Positions 56,525 to 64,000 of a DNA stretch of 64,000 nt are shown one piece after another. Where the stretch lies: the NCBI GenBank assembly GCA_022841625.1, contig JALHRD010000001.1, positions 124,001 through 188,000 on the forward strand, given 5' to 3'. Each line of letters opens with the position of its first letter. Positions within the stretch are counted from its first letter, which is position 1. Position numbers and translations under genes: made by a program. The notes below the pieces were generated by a model. It did no database searches and had not been told where the DNA came from. It saw only the letters and a list, made by a program, of their open reading frames with translations. The stretch is from Xanthobacteraceae bacterium. GTDB taxonomy: Bacteria; Pseudomonadota; Alphaproteobacteria; Rhizobiales; Xanthobacteraceae.

Positions 56525-57940
56525 TTGGCCCGCCGCACCGACGGTTTCATCTGCCAGAACTGCGGCGCCCATACTGGGCGCTGGCAGGGCAAGTGCGACG
56601 CCTGCGGCGAGTGGAACACCATTGTCGAGGAAGGCGCCGAACGTCCCGCCGCCCCCGGCCGCGCCCCACGCAAGGGGCGGCGCTTTCCGCTCGAACCCTT
56701 GTCGGGCGAGACCCAGGACTCGCCCCGTCTCGCATCCGGCATTGCCGAATTCGACCGCGTCACCGGCGGCGGTTTTGTGCGCGGATCGGTGCTGTTGCTG
56801 GGCGGCGACCCCGGCATCGGCAAGTCGACATTACTGATCCAGGTGGTGGCAGCGCTGGCGCGGGCGCGCCAACGTGCCGTCTATATTTCAGGCGAAGAAG
56901 CCGTGGCGCAGGTGCGGCTGCGCGCCGAACGCCTTGGCCTCGCCGGCGCGCCGGTCGAACTCGCAGCCGAAACCTCGGTTGAAGACATCGTCGCAACACT
57001 GTCGGAAGGTGCAACGCCGCGCCTGGTGATTATCGATTCAATCCAGACCATGTGGACCGACATGGTCGACTCCGCCCCCGGTACGGTCACGCAAGTGCGT
57101 GGCGCGGCGCAGAACCTAATCCGCTTTGCCAAGAAATCCGGCGCCGCCGTGATCCTGGTCGGGCATGTCACCAAGGACGGCCAGATCGCCGGCCCGCGCG
57201 TGGTCGAGCACATGGTCGACGCCGTGCTCTCATTCGAGGGCGAAGGTTCGCACCAGTTCCGCATCCTGCGCGCGATCAAAAACCGCTTCGGCCCGACCGA
57301 CGAAATCGGCGTGTTCGAAATGACCGGCGCCGGCCTGCGCGAGGTCGCAAACCCCTCCGAACTGTTTTTGTCCGAGCGCGATCTCGGCTCGCCCGGTACC
57401 GCGGTATTCGCCGGCATTGAAGGCTCGCGGCCGCTTTTGGTCGAGATGCAGGCGCTGGTGGCGCCGACCTCGCTCGGCACGCCGCGCCGCGCGGTGGTCG
57501 GCTGGGACCAGAGCCGGCTGTCGATGGTGCTGGCGGTGCTCGAAGCCCATTGCGGCGTGAAGCTGTCCGGCCACGATGTCTATCTCAATGTCGCCGGCGG
57601 CCTGCGCATTCAGGAACCGGCCGCCGATCTCGCCGCCGCCGCCGCGCTGATCTCCTCGCTGGTCAATGCGCCATTGCCGCCCGACGCGGTCTATTTCGGC
57701 GAAGTATCACTATCGGGCGCCATCCGTCCGGTGGCGCAGACCGCCGCGCGGCTCAAGGAAGCCCAGAAGCTCGGCTTTACCCGCGCCATCATGCCGGAAG
57801 CATCGCGTTCCGAAGGCGAAGGCTCGCTCATGCTTGAAACCGTCAACGGGCTCGCAACCCTGGTCGCCGAAATCGCCGCCCGCGGCAAGCGCCCGGCCCG
57901 CCCAGAGCGCCCAGAGCGCCGCGCGGCCGGCGAGAGTTAG
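56525..57940 (+). CDS. radA: DNA repair protein RadA
   Basis: RadA is a RecA-like ATPase that drives branch migration in recombination. The zinc finger has cysteine pairs CQNC and CDAC about 16 residues apart. Walker A is GGDPGIGKST, the RadA-specific KNRFG motif is present, and a Lon-like domain closes the protein. The best start is TTG 56525, giving LARRTDGFICQNC as in relatives. ATG 56474 and 56333 are in frame, but the upstream part is repeat-derived sequence. It totals about 472 residues. Confidence 0.93.
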   Translation: MARRTDGFICQNCGAHTGRWQGKCDACGEWNTIVEEGAERPAAPGRAPRKGRRFPLEPLSGETQDSPRLASGIAEFDRVTGGGFVRGSVLLLGGDPGIGKSTLLIQVVAALARARQRAVYISGEEAVAQVRLRAERLGLAGAPVELAAETSVEDIVATLSEGATPRLVIIDSIQTMWTDMVDSAPGTVTQVRGAAQNLIRFAKKSGAAVILVGHVTKDGQIAGPRVVEHMVDAVLSFEGEGSHQFRILRAIKNRFGPTDEIGVFEMTGAGLREVANPSELFLSERDLGSPGTAVFAGIEGSRPLLVEMQALVAPTSLGTPRRAVVGWDQSRLSMVLAVLEAHCGVKLSGHDVYLNVAGGLRIQEPAADLAAAAALISSLVNAPLPPDAVYFGEVSLSGAIRPVAQTAARLKEAQKLGFTRAIMPEASRSEGEGSLMLETVNGLATLVAEIAARGKRPARPERPERRAAGES

Positions 57941-57956
57941 CACACGGGTTCGGCGC

Positions 57957-58247
57957 TCACGCCGCGCGCGGATTCACCTCGCGTTCGATCGACGATCCTC
58001 GCTCCCGTTGCGCCTTCGTGAGGTCGTACATCGCCTGCAGATTCATCCAGAATTCGGGACTGGTGTTGAAGAAGCGCGCAAGCCGCAAGGCGGTGTCCGC
58101 CGTTACCGAACGCTCCCCCTTGACGATTGCGCCGATGCGCGTGGCCGGCACGCGCAATGCCAGCGCCAGGGCATTCGCCGACAAGCCCAGCGGCTTTAGA
58201 AACTCCTCGCCGAGCACTTCGCCGGGATGCGTCGTTACGCGCTTCAT
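57957..58247 (-). CDS. higA: HigA-type antitoxin
   Basis: This 96-residue antitoxin of the HigA/VapI helix-turn-helix family has TTHPGEVLGEEFLKPLGLSANALALALRVPATRI (quoted in part) as the family start, with the recognition helix in the middle and FFNTSPEFWMNLQAMYDL at the end. The ATG 58247 has GAGGGG upstream and lies 25 bases after the toxin stop. It is predicted to bind and neutralise the HigB toxin and to repress the operon. Confidence 0.92.
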   Translation of the reverse strand: MKRVTTHPGEVLGEEFLKPLGLSANALALALRVPATRIGAIVKGERSVTADTALRLARFFNTSPEFWMNLQAMYDLTKAQRERGSSIEREVNPRAA

Positions 58248-58272
58248 TTCACCCCTCGGCGCCCGATCGGCC

Positions 58273-58551
58273 TTAATGATAGTCGACGATCTCGACATGA
58301 ACCGGACCCTCCTTGGTCCAAACGAAGCAGATACGCCATTGATCGTTGATCCGTATCGCGTGTTGTCCGCGCCGGTCTCCCGACAGCGCCTCCAGCCGGT
58401 TTGCCGGCGGCGCGCGCAGGTCGTTTAGACTGCGAGCGGTATGCAGCATATCGAGCTTGCGCACGGCTTGCTTCGCAATGCCGCCGAACCGCTTCACGAA
58501 CGCGCCGAGCCAAAGACGACGGGTATCGCGGTCGCGGAACGACAGGATCAT
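58273..58551 (-). CDS. higB: HigB-type toxin
   Basis: This 92-residue toxin of the plasmid-maintenance-killer (HigB) family is a ribosome-dependent mRNA interferase. Landmarks are SFRDRDTRRLWLG at the N terminus, LHTARSLNDLRAPPANRLEAL and the QWRICFVW strand. ATG 58551 lies directly behind a consensus promoter with about two untranslated bases and no ribosome-binding site. It precedes higA in a toxin-first operon. Confidence 0.92.
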   Translation of the reverse strand: MILSFRDRDTRRLWLGAFVKRFGGIAKQAVRKLDMLHTARSLNDLRAPPANRLEALSGDRRGQHAIRINDQWRICFVWTKEGPVHVEIVDYH

Positions 58552-58559
58552 GTCGCTAA

Positions 58560-58588
58560 ATCATATAACGTTTTTCGTAATACGTCAA
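58560..58588 (-). promoter_or_regulatory. higBA promoter with candidate operator
   Basis: On the minus strand, TTGACG (58588-58583) and TATGAT (58565-58560) are separated by exactly 17 bases. The spacer contains an imperfect inverted repeat, ATAACG-N5-CGTAAT on the plus strand (58565-58581). The predicted transcription start lies about two bases before the higB ATG, so the message should be leaderless. Confidence 0.7.
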
Positions 58589-58658
58589 GCGTATAACACC
58601 GCGCGCCATTCTACCGGCGCGGCGCGGGGCGACCGAGAGCTAAGCGGCGCTCGCGCCG

Positions 58659-60005
58659 CTATCGCGGATCGATAATGCGACCCTGGAACAGCACCGCGCC
58701 AGTTGTGTCGTCGACCAGATAATAGAGAAACGGCCGGTCGACTCGGAACTGCATCGGCTCGATCGGTTTGGGCGTAGCGCGAACGATGATGCCGATCGCG
58801 GTGGCGGCGGCGGCTTCGGTCGCCTCCTCCGCCACTTCGATCACGGCGCGATGCACGATCTGATCGATGGCCGCCGGCGTCTGCTGCGGCGGCACGCCGG
58901 TTAAGCCGCTGAAGTCGGCGCGTTTGAGATCGAATGGCAGCGCCATGCCAAGCTTCTGGAACGTCGCCATGAGATCGGCGCGGTACTCGAACTTGAACCG
59001 CGGCAGCGTCAGGACCACTGGACGCGGCGGCGCGGTTCGCAAGGCCGCCAGCGTTTTGGTCAGTTCGTCCTGATCGAGCCGGCGCGCGAGTTCGCCCACG
59101 CCGTCGATCTCGTCCGGCAGCGCGATCACCATGGCCAGCGAGCGCACCGCATAAGGTAGCCGAATCGCGCGGTAGCCGTCGCCCGTCACCACCGCGTGGC
59201 TCGCCCGCTGCAGCATGGTCGGCACCATTTCCTGGCGGCTGCGCGACAGGCTGAAGAATTCGAGCTTGGTGAGCTTCTGGTCGAACACCAGCGCCCAGCG
59301 CGATTTGAAATACACCGCATTGACCAGCACCACGTTCGAGAGCTTGTCGAGGATCTTGTCGATCTTGCCTTCGGTGCGCTTGTTGACCCAATGGTTGACG
59401 GTATCGAGATTCGCGCCCCGAAACACTTCAGCGGTGTAGTGCTGCTTCAGCAAGGCTTCGTAATCCTTGGCGACGCCGCCATCGGCCAGGATCAGCACAT
59501 TGGCGACCAGCAGCTTGGCCGACGGCGGGAGCATCGGCGTCGCGACGCAGAGCTCGCCGTCCCGGTTTGCCGGGAAAGGACAATTGCCGCCCGACCTTAT
59601 TGGCGACTCGCAGCGCGCGCCCGCAAGCTTGAAGCCGGCCGGACAGTTTGGCGGCATCGCGCTCTTGTCGTAACCATTGAGGATCGCGATCGCCGCCGCA
59701 TTGGCCGCGTCGATCTGCGACGGCTTCAGTTGTTGTCGCAGCACGGTGGCCATTTCGCGCGCGGTGTCCCCGCGCGTACCGGCCAGCGCCATCGCCATGG
59801 CGGTGCCGATTGAATAGGGCGAGAACACGATATTGCCGGGCGCGGCCGAGAACTCCCGGAACAGCATTTGGCCCGAGGCGTTATAAGCGCGGGTCAGTGC
59901 CTGCACCTCGGGTTGCACACTGCCCTGGGCGACAACACCGGTCGGGATAGCGTAAACAAGCCCCGCGGCCGCCATCGAAAGCACGCGGCGTCGTGCAAAC
60001 GGCAT
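58659..60005 (-). CDS. Secreted serpin (serine protease inhibitor)
   Basis: This 448-residue exported serpin has a signal peptide (PFARRRVLSMAAAGLVYAIP). The core shows NIVFSPYSIGTAMAMALAGTRG at about residues 55-80, the strand KLLVANVLILADGG, and the C-terminal FRVDRPFLYYLVDDTTGAVLF. The reactive loop hinge reads EEATEAAAATA, typical of inhibitory serpins. Counting along it puts P1 at Arg409, suggesting a trypsin-like target. Before the second strand is an insertion with four cysteines (residues 121-153). ATG 60005 has AGGAGA upstream; the frame also extends to 60110. It lies between higBA and cvpA, as an isolated gene. Confidence 0.9.
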   Translation of the reverse strand: MPFARRRVLSMAAAGLVYAIPTGVVAQGSVQPEVQALTRAYNASGQMLFREFSAAPGNIVFSPYSIGTAMAMALAGTRGDTAREMATVLRQQLKPSQIDAANAAAIAILNGYDKSAMPPNCPAGFKLAGARCESPIRSGGNCPFPANRDGELCVATPMLPPSAKLLVANVLILADGGVAKDYEALLKQHYTAEVFRGANLDTVNHWVNKRTEGKIDKILDKLSNVVLVNAVYFKSRWALVFDQKLTKLEFFSLSRSRQEMVPTMLQRASHAVVTGDGYRAIRLPYAVRSLAMVIALPDEIDGVGELARRLDQDELTKTLAALRTAPPRPVVLTLPRFKFEYRADLMATFQKLGMALPFDLKRADFSGLTGVPPQQTPAAIDQIVHRAVIEVAEEATEAAAATAIGIIVRATPKPIEPMQFRVDRPFLYYLVDDTTGAVLFQGRIIDPR

Positions 60006-60333
60006 GGTGTTCTCCTGGCGCCCCGTCGGCGCCGGCATTGACCGCAGGAATTGCATCAAAATCGTGGTAAGGCCGCGCGGCGCCTGCACAAATCCCCGAA
60101 TCCCGAACAAGACGGGTGACGCCGACCCCGACCCCGGCTATACAGCAGCCGTCCCGCCGGCCGCCCGGCAAGCGCGCGCTTTCTGCCGATTGGCAAGGAA
60201 AATTAACGGGTTGGGACAACCTTAGCAGGGCCCTTGCCGCGCCGGCGCCGCCCGGGTCACCTAGCGGGTCCGGGAGCGCCGATTCGTCCCGCGGAGCGCC
60301 ATCCGTGGGAAAGGAAAGGATCGAAAGTTCGAC
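60006..60333. other. Divergent intergenic region serpin / cvpA
   Basis: About 328 bases contain the ribosome-binding sites of both genes. I found no small gene, and no promoter I could define with confidence. Confidence 0.35.
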
Positions 60334-60897
60334 ATGCCGATCACGCTCCTCGACTTCATCCTATTGGGCGTCATGCTGGTATCGGCGCTGCTCGCCATGA
60401 TCCGGGGGTTCATGCGCGAAGTCCTGTCGATCGCGGCCTGGATTATCGCCGCGGTAGCGACGCTCTATGCCTATTCCCGCCTGCTGCCCTACGCCAAAAG
60501 CTACTTCAACAACGACATCATCGCGGCCGGCATTGTGATCGGCGGCACCTTTCTCGGCACTTTGCTGATCGTCTCGATCATCACCGTGCGGTTCTCCGAC
60601 ATGGTGCTCGACAGCCGGGTTGGCGCGCTTGACCGCACACTCGGCTTCCTGTTCGGGCTCGGGCGTGGGCTGGTCATCGTGGTGGTCGCGTTCCTGTTCT
60701 TTGCCTGGCTGGTGCCGGACCGCAGCCAACCAAGCTGGGTCGCCAATGCCAAGTCCCGGGTTGTGCTGCAATCGACCGGCGATTGGCTGATTTCGATGTT
60801 GCCGGACGACCCCGAGAGCACCATCTTAAAGCGGTTGAAACGGCCCAAATCCGACGATGGCGAGCCGCCGGACGCGCCGCCGGAACGACGTCGGTAG
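60334..60897 (+). CDS. cvpA: CvpA family membrane protein
   Basis: This 187-residue inner-membrane protein is of the CvpA family, first linked to colicin V export and later to envelope and stress traits. It has four membrane segments in the first 130 residues (LLDFILLGVMLVSALLAM starts the first) and a charged tail rich in Asp, Pro and Arg. A GGAAAGGA site precedes the ATG. purF follows after 32 bases, the normal arrangement. Confidence 0.93.
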   Translation: MPITLLDFILLGVMLVSALLAMIRGFMREVLSIAAWIIAAVATLYAYSRLLPYAKSYFNNDIIAAGIVIGGTFLGTLLIVSIITVRFSDMVLDSRVGALDRTLGFLFGLGRGLVIVVVAFLFFAWLVPDRSQPSWVANAKSRVVLQSTGDWLISMLPDDPESTILKRLKRPKSDDGEPPDAPPERRR

Positions 60898-60929
60898 TCC
60901 ATCAATCCATAAGGGCGACGAGCAACGCG

Positions 60930-62408
60930 ATGACCCAATCCACCGAAACCGCCACCCCGCCGATCGATTTTGACGGCGATCGGCTCCGTGAAGAATGTGG
61001 CGTGTTCGGCCTGTTCGGCCATCCCGATGCGGCCGCCATCACCGCGCTCGGCTTGCACGCGCTCCAGCACCGGGGCCAAGAGGCCGCCGGCATCGTTTCC
61101 TTCGACAGCAAGCGCTTCCACTCCGAACGGCGGATGGGCCTGGTCGGCGACAATTTCTCCCGCCGCGAAGTGATCGACCGGCTGCCCGGCATGTCGGCTA
61201 TGGGCCATGTGCGCTATTCGACCACCGGCGAGACCATCCTGCGCAACGTGCAGCCGCTATTCGCCGAACTCGATGGCGGCGGCTTCGCGGTCGGACACAA
61301 CGGCAATCTCACCAACGGCCTGACGCTGCGACGCCAACTCATCCTCGACGGCGCCATCATGCAATCGACCTCCGACACCGAGGTCATTTTGCATCTGGTG
61401 GCGCGGGCGCGGAAGAACCGTTTCATCGATCGCTTTATCGACGGGCTGCGACAGCTCGAAGGCGCCTATTCGTTCGTGGCGCTCACCAACAAAAAACTGA
61501 TCGGCGCCCGCGATCCGCTCGGCATCCGCCCCTTGGTGATCGGCAAGCTTGACGGCGCGCCGATCCTGGCGTCGGAAACCTGTGCGCTCGACATCATCGG
61601 CGCCAAATATATCCGCGACGTCGAAAACGGCGAGGTGGTGGTGTTCGACGACGACGGCATGCACTCGCACAAGCCGTTCCCGCGCATGGCGCCGCGTCCC
61701 TGTATCTTTGAATACATCTATTTCGCGCGACCGGACTCAATCGTCGGCGGTCATTCCGTCTATGCCGTGCGCAAGACCATGGGCGGCGAACTGGCGCGCG
61801 AGGCGCCGGCCAAGGCCGACGTCATCATTCCGGTGCCCGACTCCGGCGTTCCCGCCGCGCTCGGTTACTCGCAGGCCTCCGGGATTCCCTACGAGCTTGG
61901 CATCATCCGCAATCACTATGTCGGACGCACCTTCATCGAGCCGACCCAGCAGATCCGCCAGCTTGGCGTCCGCCTCAAGCACAGCGCCAATCGCGCGGTG
62001 GTGAATGGCAAGCGGATCGTCCTGGTCGACGATTCGATCGTGCGCGGCACCACCTCGACCAAGATCGTGCAGATGATGCGCGACGCCGGCGCCAAGGAAG
62101 TCCACTTCCGCATCTCGTCGCCGCCGATCACGCACCCCGACTATTACGGCATCGATACGCCGGAGCGCGAAAAGCTCCTGGCCGCCACCCACGACCTCGA
62201 AGGCATGCGCCAATTCATCGGCGCGGATTCGCTGGCCTTCCTGTCGGTCGACGGCATCTATCGCGCCATGGGCGTCGAAAAGCGCGACCCGGCGCGGCCG
62301 CAATTCACCGACCATTGCTTCACTGGCGAATATCCGACGGCCTTGACCGACCAAGCGGCGGCCGAGCACGCGCCGCGGCAATTGTCGCTGCTGGCGGAAG
62401 CGGGTTGA
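60930..62408 (+). CDS. purF: Amidophosphoribosyltransferase
   Basis: PurF makes phosphoribosylamine, the first committed step of purine synthesis. Cleavage before Cys23 (in REECGVFG) would expose the N-terminal nucleophile of the glutaminase domain. The PRPP-binding loop is VLVDDSIVRGTTS, and GHVRYSTTGE belongs to the glutaminase part. I use ATG 60930 (492 residues). It lies behind cvpA, with an intergenic repeat and an SDR gene downstream. Confidence 0.96.
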   Translation: MTQSTETATPPIDFDGDRLREECGVFGLFGHPDAAAITALGLHALQHRGQEAAGIVSFDSKRFHSERRMGLVGDNFSRREVIDRLPGMSAMGHVRYSTTGETILRNVQPLFAELDGGGFAVGHNGNLTNGLTLRRQLILDGAIMQSTSDTEVILHLVARARKNRFIDRFIDGLRQLEGAYSFVALTNKKLIGARDPLGIRPLVIGKLDGAPILASETCALDIIGAKYIRDVENGEVVVFDDDGMHSHKPFPRMAPRPCIFEYIYFARPDSIVGGHSVYAVRKTMGGELAREAPAKADVIIPVPDSGVPAALGYSQASGIPYELGIIRNHYVGRTFIEPTQQIRQLGVRLKHSANRAVVNGKRIVLVDDSIVRGTTSTKIVQMMRDAGAKEVHFRISSPPITHPDYYGIDTPEREKLLAATHDLEGMRQFIGADSLAFLSVDGIYRAMGVEKRDPARPQFTDHCFTGEYPTALTDQAAAEHAPRQLSLLAEAG

Positions 62409-62430
62409 TTCTCATCATACGCCGAGGTTA

Positions 62431-62508
62431 TCGCCGGGCTTGTTCCGGCCATCCACGTCTTGCATACAGTTCCCTAAGACGTGGATGCCCGCGACCAGCG
62501 CGGGCATG
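62431..62508. repeat. Palindromic intergenic element behind purF
   Basis: CATCCACGTCTT (62450-62461) and AAGACGTGGATG (62476-62487) are perfect 12-bp inverted arms around a 14-base loop. They are flanked by imperfect GCCGGGCTTGTTCCGG and CCCGCGACCAGCGCGGGC arms. The pattern resembles a high-copy repeat that, as I recall, is common in Bradyrhizobium intergenic regions. Its right end reads as DARDQRGHDD in one frame, a well-known false N-terminal extension. Confidence 0.75.
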
Positions 62509-62525
62509 ACGACTGGACAGTCGGA

Positions 62526-63266
62526 ATGCCTCCTCCCCTCGCCGATCGTATCGCCCTCATCACCGGCGCCTCCCGCGGCATCGGCTTTGCGACCGCGCTG
62601 GCGCTGGCCAAGGCTGGCGCGCATGTGGTCGCGGTGGCGCGCACCGTCGGCGGGCTGGAAGAGCTTGACGACGCCATCCGCGCGGCCGGCGGCACGGCGA
62701 CGCTGGTGCCGCTCGACCTGCGCGACACCGATGGCATCGCGCGGCTGGCACTGGCGCTTCACGAGCGCTACCGGCGCCTCGATGTGCTGGTCGCCAATGG
62801 CGGCGTGCTTGGGCCGGTGTCGCCTTTGGGCCATGTCGAAGCCAAGGCCTGGGACGAGGTCATGGCGGTCAATGTCACTGCCAATTTTCACCTGATCCGC
62901 ACGCTCGATCCGTTGCTGCGCGCCGCGCAAGCCGGCCGCGCGGTGTTTGTCACCTCGGGCGCCGCCACCCATCACCGGGCGTATCGCGGGCCCTACTCGG
63001 TGTCGAAGGCCGCGCTCAATGCGCTGGCGCGCACTTTTGCGGCCGAGACCGCGACCACCAATGTCCGCGTCAATCTCATCAACCCCGGGCCGACCCGCAC
63101 CCGCATGCGCGCCGCCGTCATGCCGGGCGAGGATCCGATGACGGTCAAGCCGGTCGAGCCGGTCGCCGAACAAATCGTGGCGATGTGCCTGCCGGACTTC
63201 CAGGAAACCGGCAAGCTTTACGACTTCGACCAGGGCCGCTTTCTTGAGCTGTTGCAGCCGGCGTGA
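62526..63266 (+). CDS. Short-chain dehydrogenase/reductase
   Basis: This 246-residue NAD(P)-dependent oxidoreductase is of the classical SDR type. The dinucleotide loop is TGASRGIGFATALAL, the VLVANGGVLG strand precedes the active site, and PYSVSKAALNAL gives the catalytic tyrosine and lysine. I place the start at ATG 62526 (MPPPLADRIALITG). An in-frame ATG at 62481 is inside the palindromic repeat and would add 15 meaningless residues. It follows purF, a position conserved in Rhizobiales. The substrate is unknown. Confidence 0.92.
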   Translation: MPPPLADRIALITGASRGIGFATALALAKAGAHVVAVARTVGGLEELDDAIRAAGGTATLVPLDLRDTDGIARLALALHERYRRLDVLVANGGVLGPVSPLGHVEAKAWDEVMAVNVTANFHLIRTLDPLLRAAQAGRAVFVTSGAATHHRAYRGPYSVSKAALNALARTFAAETATTNVRVNLINPGPTRTRMRAAVMPGEDPMTVKPVEPVAEQIVAMCLPDFQETGKLYDFDQGRFLELLQPA

Positions 63267-63284
63267 CGCCGCTTTTGTGTCCCG

Positions 63285-64000
63285 CTACTTCCAATCCAAG
63301 AACTTCAAGATCGCCTCGCCCATGATCAGCTTGCGGTCGGACGCCGCCAGGAATGCGAGTTCGCCGTCGAAGTGATCGCGATACAGCCGGTAGGGATATT
63401 TGCCGCGCTGATGGGTGAGATCGGTGCCCCAGAAGCAGCGTTGCGGGCCATAGAGATCGATCAGTCGCCGCAGATGTGGCGTCATGTCCTTGAACGGATA
63501 AGGTTCCGACGAAAACCCCGGCACCGCCGAAAGCTTGACCGCGACATTGGGATATTTGGAAAATGGCGCAATGATATCGATGCGCGGCCCAACCCGTTTG
63601 AACTCCGGCCCGCGGGTCGCAAGCCCCATGTGATCGACAATCAGCCGAAGCCGCGGATGGTCGCACGCAATGCGGCCGATCTGCTCGGGCGCGTCGGGCG
63701 CAAAAATCATGATCGGAACGTCGGCGTCTTGCGCCGCCCGCCACAGCCAGTCGGCGGTGCCGTCGACAATCCACGAGGTCTTCTCATGATTGAACGCGAC
63801 GCGAATTCCCAACATGCCCTTTTGACGTTTCCAATTCGGCAGCAATTGCTTCGCGTCTGGATTCTCGATCGCAAAACGCCCCATGATCGCGAAGCGGTCC
63901 GGATGACGGTCGGCCGCCTCCAGCGCATGATCGTTGAAATCGCCCGGCCAGGTCGGCGGCACGATGATCGCGCGGTCGATACCGGCTTCGTCCATCAGCG
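63285..64000 (-). CDS. Amidohydrolase-2 family protein (5' partial)
   Basis: This is the C-terminal part (about 238 residues visible) of an amidohydrolase-2 type metal-dependent hydrolase, continuing beyond the window's right edge. Visible motifs are VDHMGLATRG (metal histidine), FWGTDLTHQRG with a late aspartate, and FAPDAPEQIGRI. The N-terminal HxH metal site is outside. It is convergent with the SDR gene, 18 bases apart. Such enzymes often process aromatic or lactone compounds; the substrate is unknown. Confidence 0.85.
   Translation of the reverse strand, partial: LMDEAGIDRAIIVPPTWPGDFNDHALEAADRHPDRFAIMGRFAIENPDAKQLLPNWKRQKGMLGIRVAFNHEKTSWIVDGTADWLWRAAQDADVPIMIFAPDAPEQIGRIACDHPRLRLIVDHMGLATRGPEFKRVGPRIDIIAPFSKYPNVAVKLSAVPGFSSEPYPFKDMTPHLRRLIDLYGPQRCFWGTDLTHQRGKYPYRLYRDHFDGELAFLAASDRKLIMGEAILKFLDWK

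Noticed and set aside
62481-62525. N-terminal extension of the SDR protein
   Set aside because: It is translated from the palindromic intergenic repeat (DARDQRGHDD pattern), a well-known annotation artefact.

Overview
The window reads as chromosomal DNA of an alphaproteobacterium of the order Hyphomicrobiales (Rhizobiales), probably near Bradyrhizobium, Pseudolabrys or other Xanthobacteraceae/Nitrobacteraceae. The basis is high G+C, dense coding, and gene orders typical of that order: speD-speE, ppk-ppx, purM-purN divergent from a CDP-alcohol phosphatidyltransferase-hdaA pair, pepA-holC divergent from lptF-lptG-lptD-surA-pdxA-rsmA, gmk-yicC-mltG-fabF-acpP-fabG-fabD divergent from rpsF-rpsR-DUF2232-rplI, and dnaB..alr-radA..cvpA-purF. 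No rRNA, tRNA, CRISPR array or complete insertion sequence was found. The assignment rests on gene order and protein similarity recalled from family knowledge, not on a search.

Layout. 1-7.4 kb: 3' end of a TctC/Bug-type binding protein, a DUF2336 protein, speE and speD (minus strand), a Tat-exported amidohydrolase, and aspS. 7.6-15.5 kb: an accessory block between aspS and rnd, with two thiamine-diphosphate enzymes, a HigBA-like toxin-antitoxin pair, two orphan Bug receptors (one divergent from a LysR regulator) and several palindromic repeats. No TctA/TctB membrane subunits are present. 15.6-30.3 kb: housekeeping genes rnd, ppk-ppx (polyphosphate), hdaA (replication control), purM-purN, ndk, an ABC-F ATPase gene broken by a frameshift, holC and pepA. 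30.7-38.3 kb: an overlapping outer-membrane biogenesis operon (lptF, lptG, lptD, SurA-like chaperone) running into pdxA and rsmA. 38.4-39.5 kb: a fourth Bug receptor. 39.5-46.7 kb: gmk, yicC, mltG and the fatty-acid cluster fabF-acpP-fabG-fabD, all minus strand. 46.9-50.4 kb: the ribosomal S6/S18/L9 cluster. 50.4-57.9 kb: a c-type heme protein with a QERP repeat, a cyclopropane-fatty-acid-synthase-like methyltransferase, dnaB, a DoxX protein, alr and radA. 58-60 kb: a second HigBA module and a secreted bacterial serpin, between radA and cvpA. 60.3-64 kb: cvpA, purF, a short-chain dehydrogenase and a truncated amidohydrolase.

How the parts fit. Most of the window is core metabolism and envelope assembly. 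The accessory genes (Bug receptors, ThDP enzymes, amidohydrolases, LysR) suggest uptake and breakdown of small organic acids or aromatic compounds, but substrates cannot be read from sequence. The points most worth a second look are: a 63-bp palindromic repeat found exactly behind the stop codons of two different Bug genes; two toxin-antitoxin promoters whose geometry implies leaderless toxin mRNAs; a bacterial serpin with a predicted P1 arginine and a four-cysteine insertion; the ABC-F frameshift; and at least three other families of palindromic intergenic elements.
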